From Linderina pennispora (lineage: Eukaryota; Kickxellomycota; Kickxellomycetes; Kickxellales; Kickxellaceae): a stretch of DNA of 25,278 nt. Both the position numbers and the translations under genes were made by a program. The stretch spans positions 1 to 25,278 of the forward strand of contig NW_024468401.1 in assembly GCF_002104995.1 (NCBI RefSeq), written 5' to 3'. Of this stretch, positions 24,823 through 25,278 are shown piece by piece. A model generated the notes under the pieces. The model was not told the DNA's origin and did not search any database. It saw only the letters and a list, made by a program, of their open reading frames with translations. The first letter of the stretch is position 1, and every line of letters starts with the position of its first letter.

Positions 24823-25278
24823 TTACTCCCACGCCTTCTTGATATCCATGTTCCAGTCCCACTCCAGGTGCACGTTGTTGTCGTCGTCGACAAACTTGCC
24901 CTTGACTGCATAGCTGCCGCGCGCCAGCATGCCCGACGGCGCCTCGTCGGGCGGGAACTGCTTCTCGTACGGCTCCACATTCGGGCCGTAGCTGCCAGCA
25001 TCTCCTCGCTGCGGTCAACCCGAATGCCCTTGCGCTTCACCACCTGCAGGAACTTGAGCCCGGACACCACATCGTGCTGGATCTTGAAGCGGATCGTCAG
25101 ACTGTACACGACGCCCTCCTTGATCACAATAGTGCGCTTCGACAGTGCCTCGACAGCCGCCGCCGACGACAGGTCCATTACCACGTCGTCGCGGCCGTCA
25201 ACCTTCAGGATAAGCGCAAGCACCACGACCTTGCGGGGGTCGTCCGACGGCGCAGCCGCTATATAAACATAGACTTTA
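24823..25278 (-). CDS. RDI1: Rho GDP-dissociation inhibitor, 5'-truncated by window end, one frameshift
   Basis: From the window end the minus strand reads DDPRKVVVLALILKVDGRDD, then VIKEGVVYSLTIRFKIQHDV, VSGLKFLQVVKRKGIRVDR and SEEML. The frame then breaks at about 24995. The other frame continues GSYGPNVEPYEKQFPPDEAP, SGMLARGSYAVKGKFVDDDN, HLEWDWNMDIKKAWE and stop at 24823. These are the hallmarks of the RhoGDI immunoglobulin-like domain (GLKY-VVKRKGI, MLGSY-P, APSGMLARG, W-IKK-W). RhoGDI extracts prenylated Rho/Cdc42 GTPases from membranes and holds them GDP-bound in the cytosol. One G appears to be missing from a GGG run. The frame stays open to the window edge, so the N-terminal regulatory arm lies outside; TTTATATAG at 25260-25268 could be a splice acceptor. 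Confidence 0.88.

Noticed and set aside
1-25278. tRNA genes, CRISPR arrays, transposase genes or terminal repeats
   Set aside because: Scanned for TTCGA-type B-box contexts, regular spaced repeats and transposase motifs; none was convincing.

Overview
The window looks like nuclear DNA of an early-diverging filamentous fungus. The Kickxellomycotina/Zoopagomycota are my best guess, by inference only. The evidence is a set of fungal-type orthologues: YVH1 phosphatase, Nhp6-type HMG protein, SMC6, the mitoribosomal protein Mrp51, the fungal-only Mtc1, an FHA-forkhead factor, a LYAR-type nucleolar protein and RhoGDI. Introns are rare or absent, TATA boxes are conspicuous, and genes are separated by short AT-rich spacers with no operon structure. 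No tRNA, rRNA, CRISPR array or transposon was seen.

Layout. 1-1,000: a YVH1/DUSP12-type phosphatase on the minus strand, broken by about six frameshifts. 1,300-6,000: an AT-richer, gene-poor stretch with unrecognised coding fragments and small secreted proteins (a 71-residue six-cysteine protein at 3,002; a 113-residue protein with a triplicated motif at 4,502; a possible two-exon peptide near 5,600). 6,044-6,466: HMG-box protein on the minus strand. 7,233-18,120: a dense, GC-rich block of intact plus-strand housekeeping genes (SMC6, MRP51, MTC1, a large P2-type cation ATPase), interrupted by one small secreted-protein gene on the minus strand at 11,905-12,195. 18,275-20,437: FHA-forkhead regulator, convergent with the ATPase. 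21,469-23,285: three small secreted proteins with miniature cysteine clusters, two of them divergent around a perfect palindrome. 23,959-24,521: LYAR-type zinc-finger protein with one frameshift. 24,823-25,278: RhoGDI, running off the window end, with one frameshift.

The housekeeping genes do not form a pathway. SMC6 (Smc5/6 complex), the HMG protein, the forkhead factor and Mtc1 are all broadly nuclear or genome-maintenance related, but their proximity looks incidental. Two features stand out. One is the dispersed set of tiny secreted proteins, several with their own TATA box and cysteine or Thr/Pro signatures. The other is the P-type ATPase, which has roughly 300 extra residues in front of its catalytic core. 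All frameshifts in recognisable genes fall within about 1 kb of the two window ends and mostly in homopolymer runs, while every central gene is intact. That suggests consensus errors at the ends of a contig rather than biological decay.
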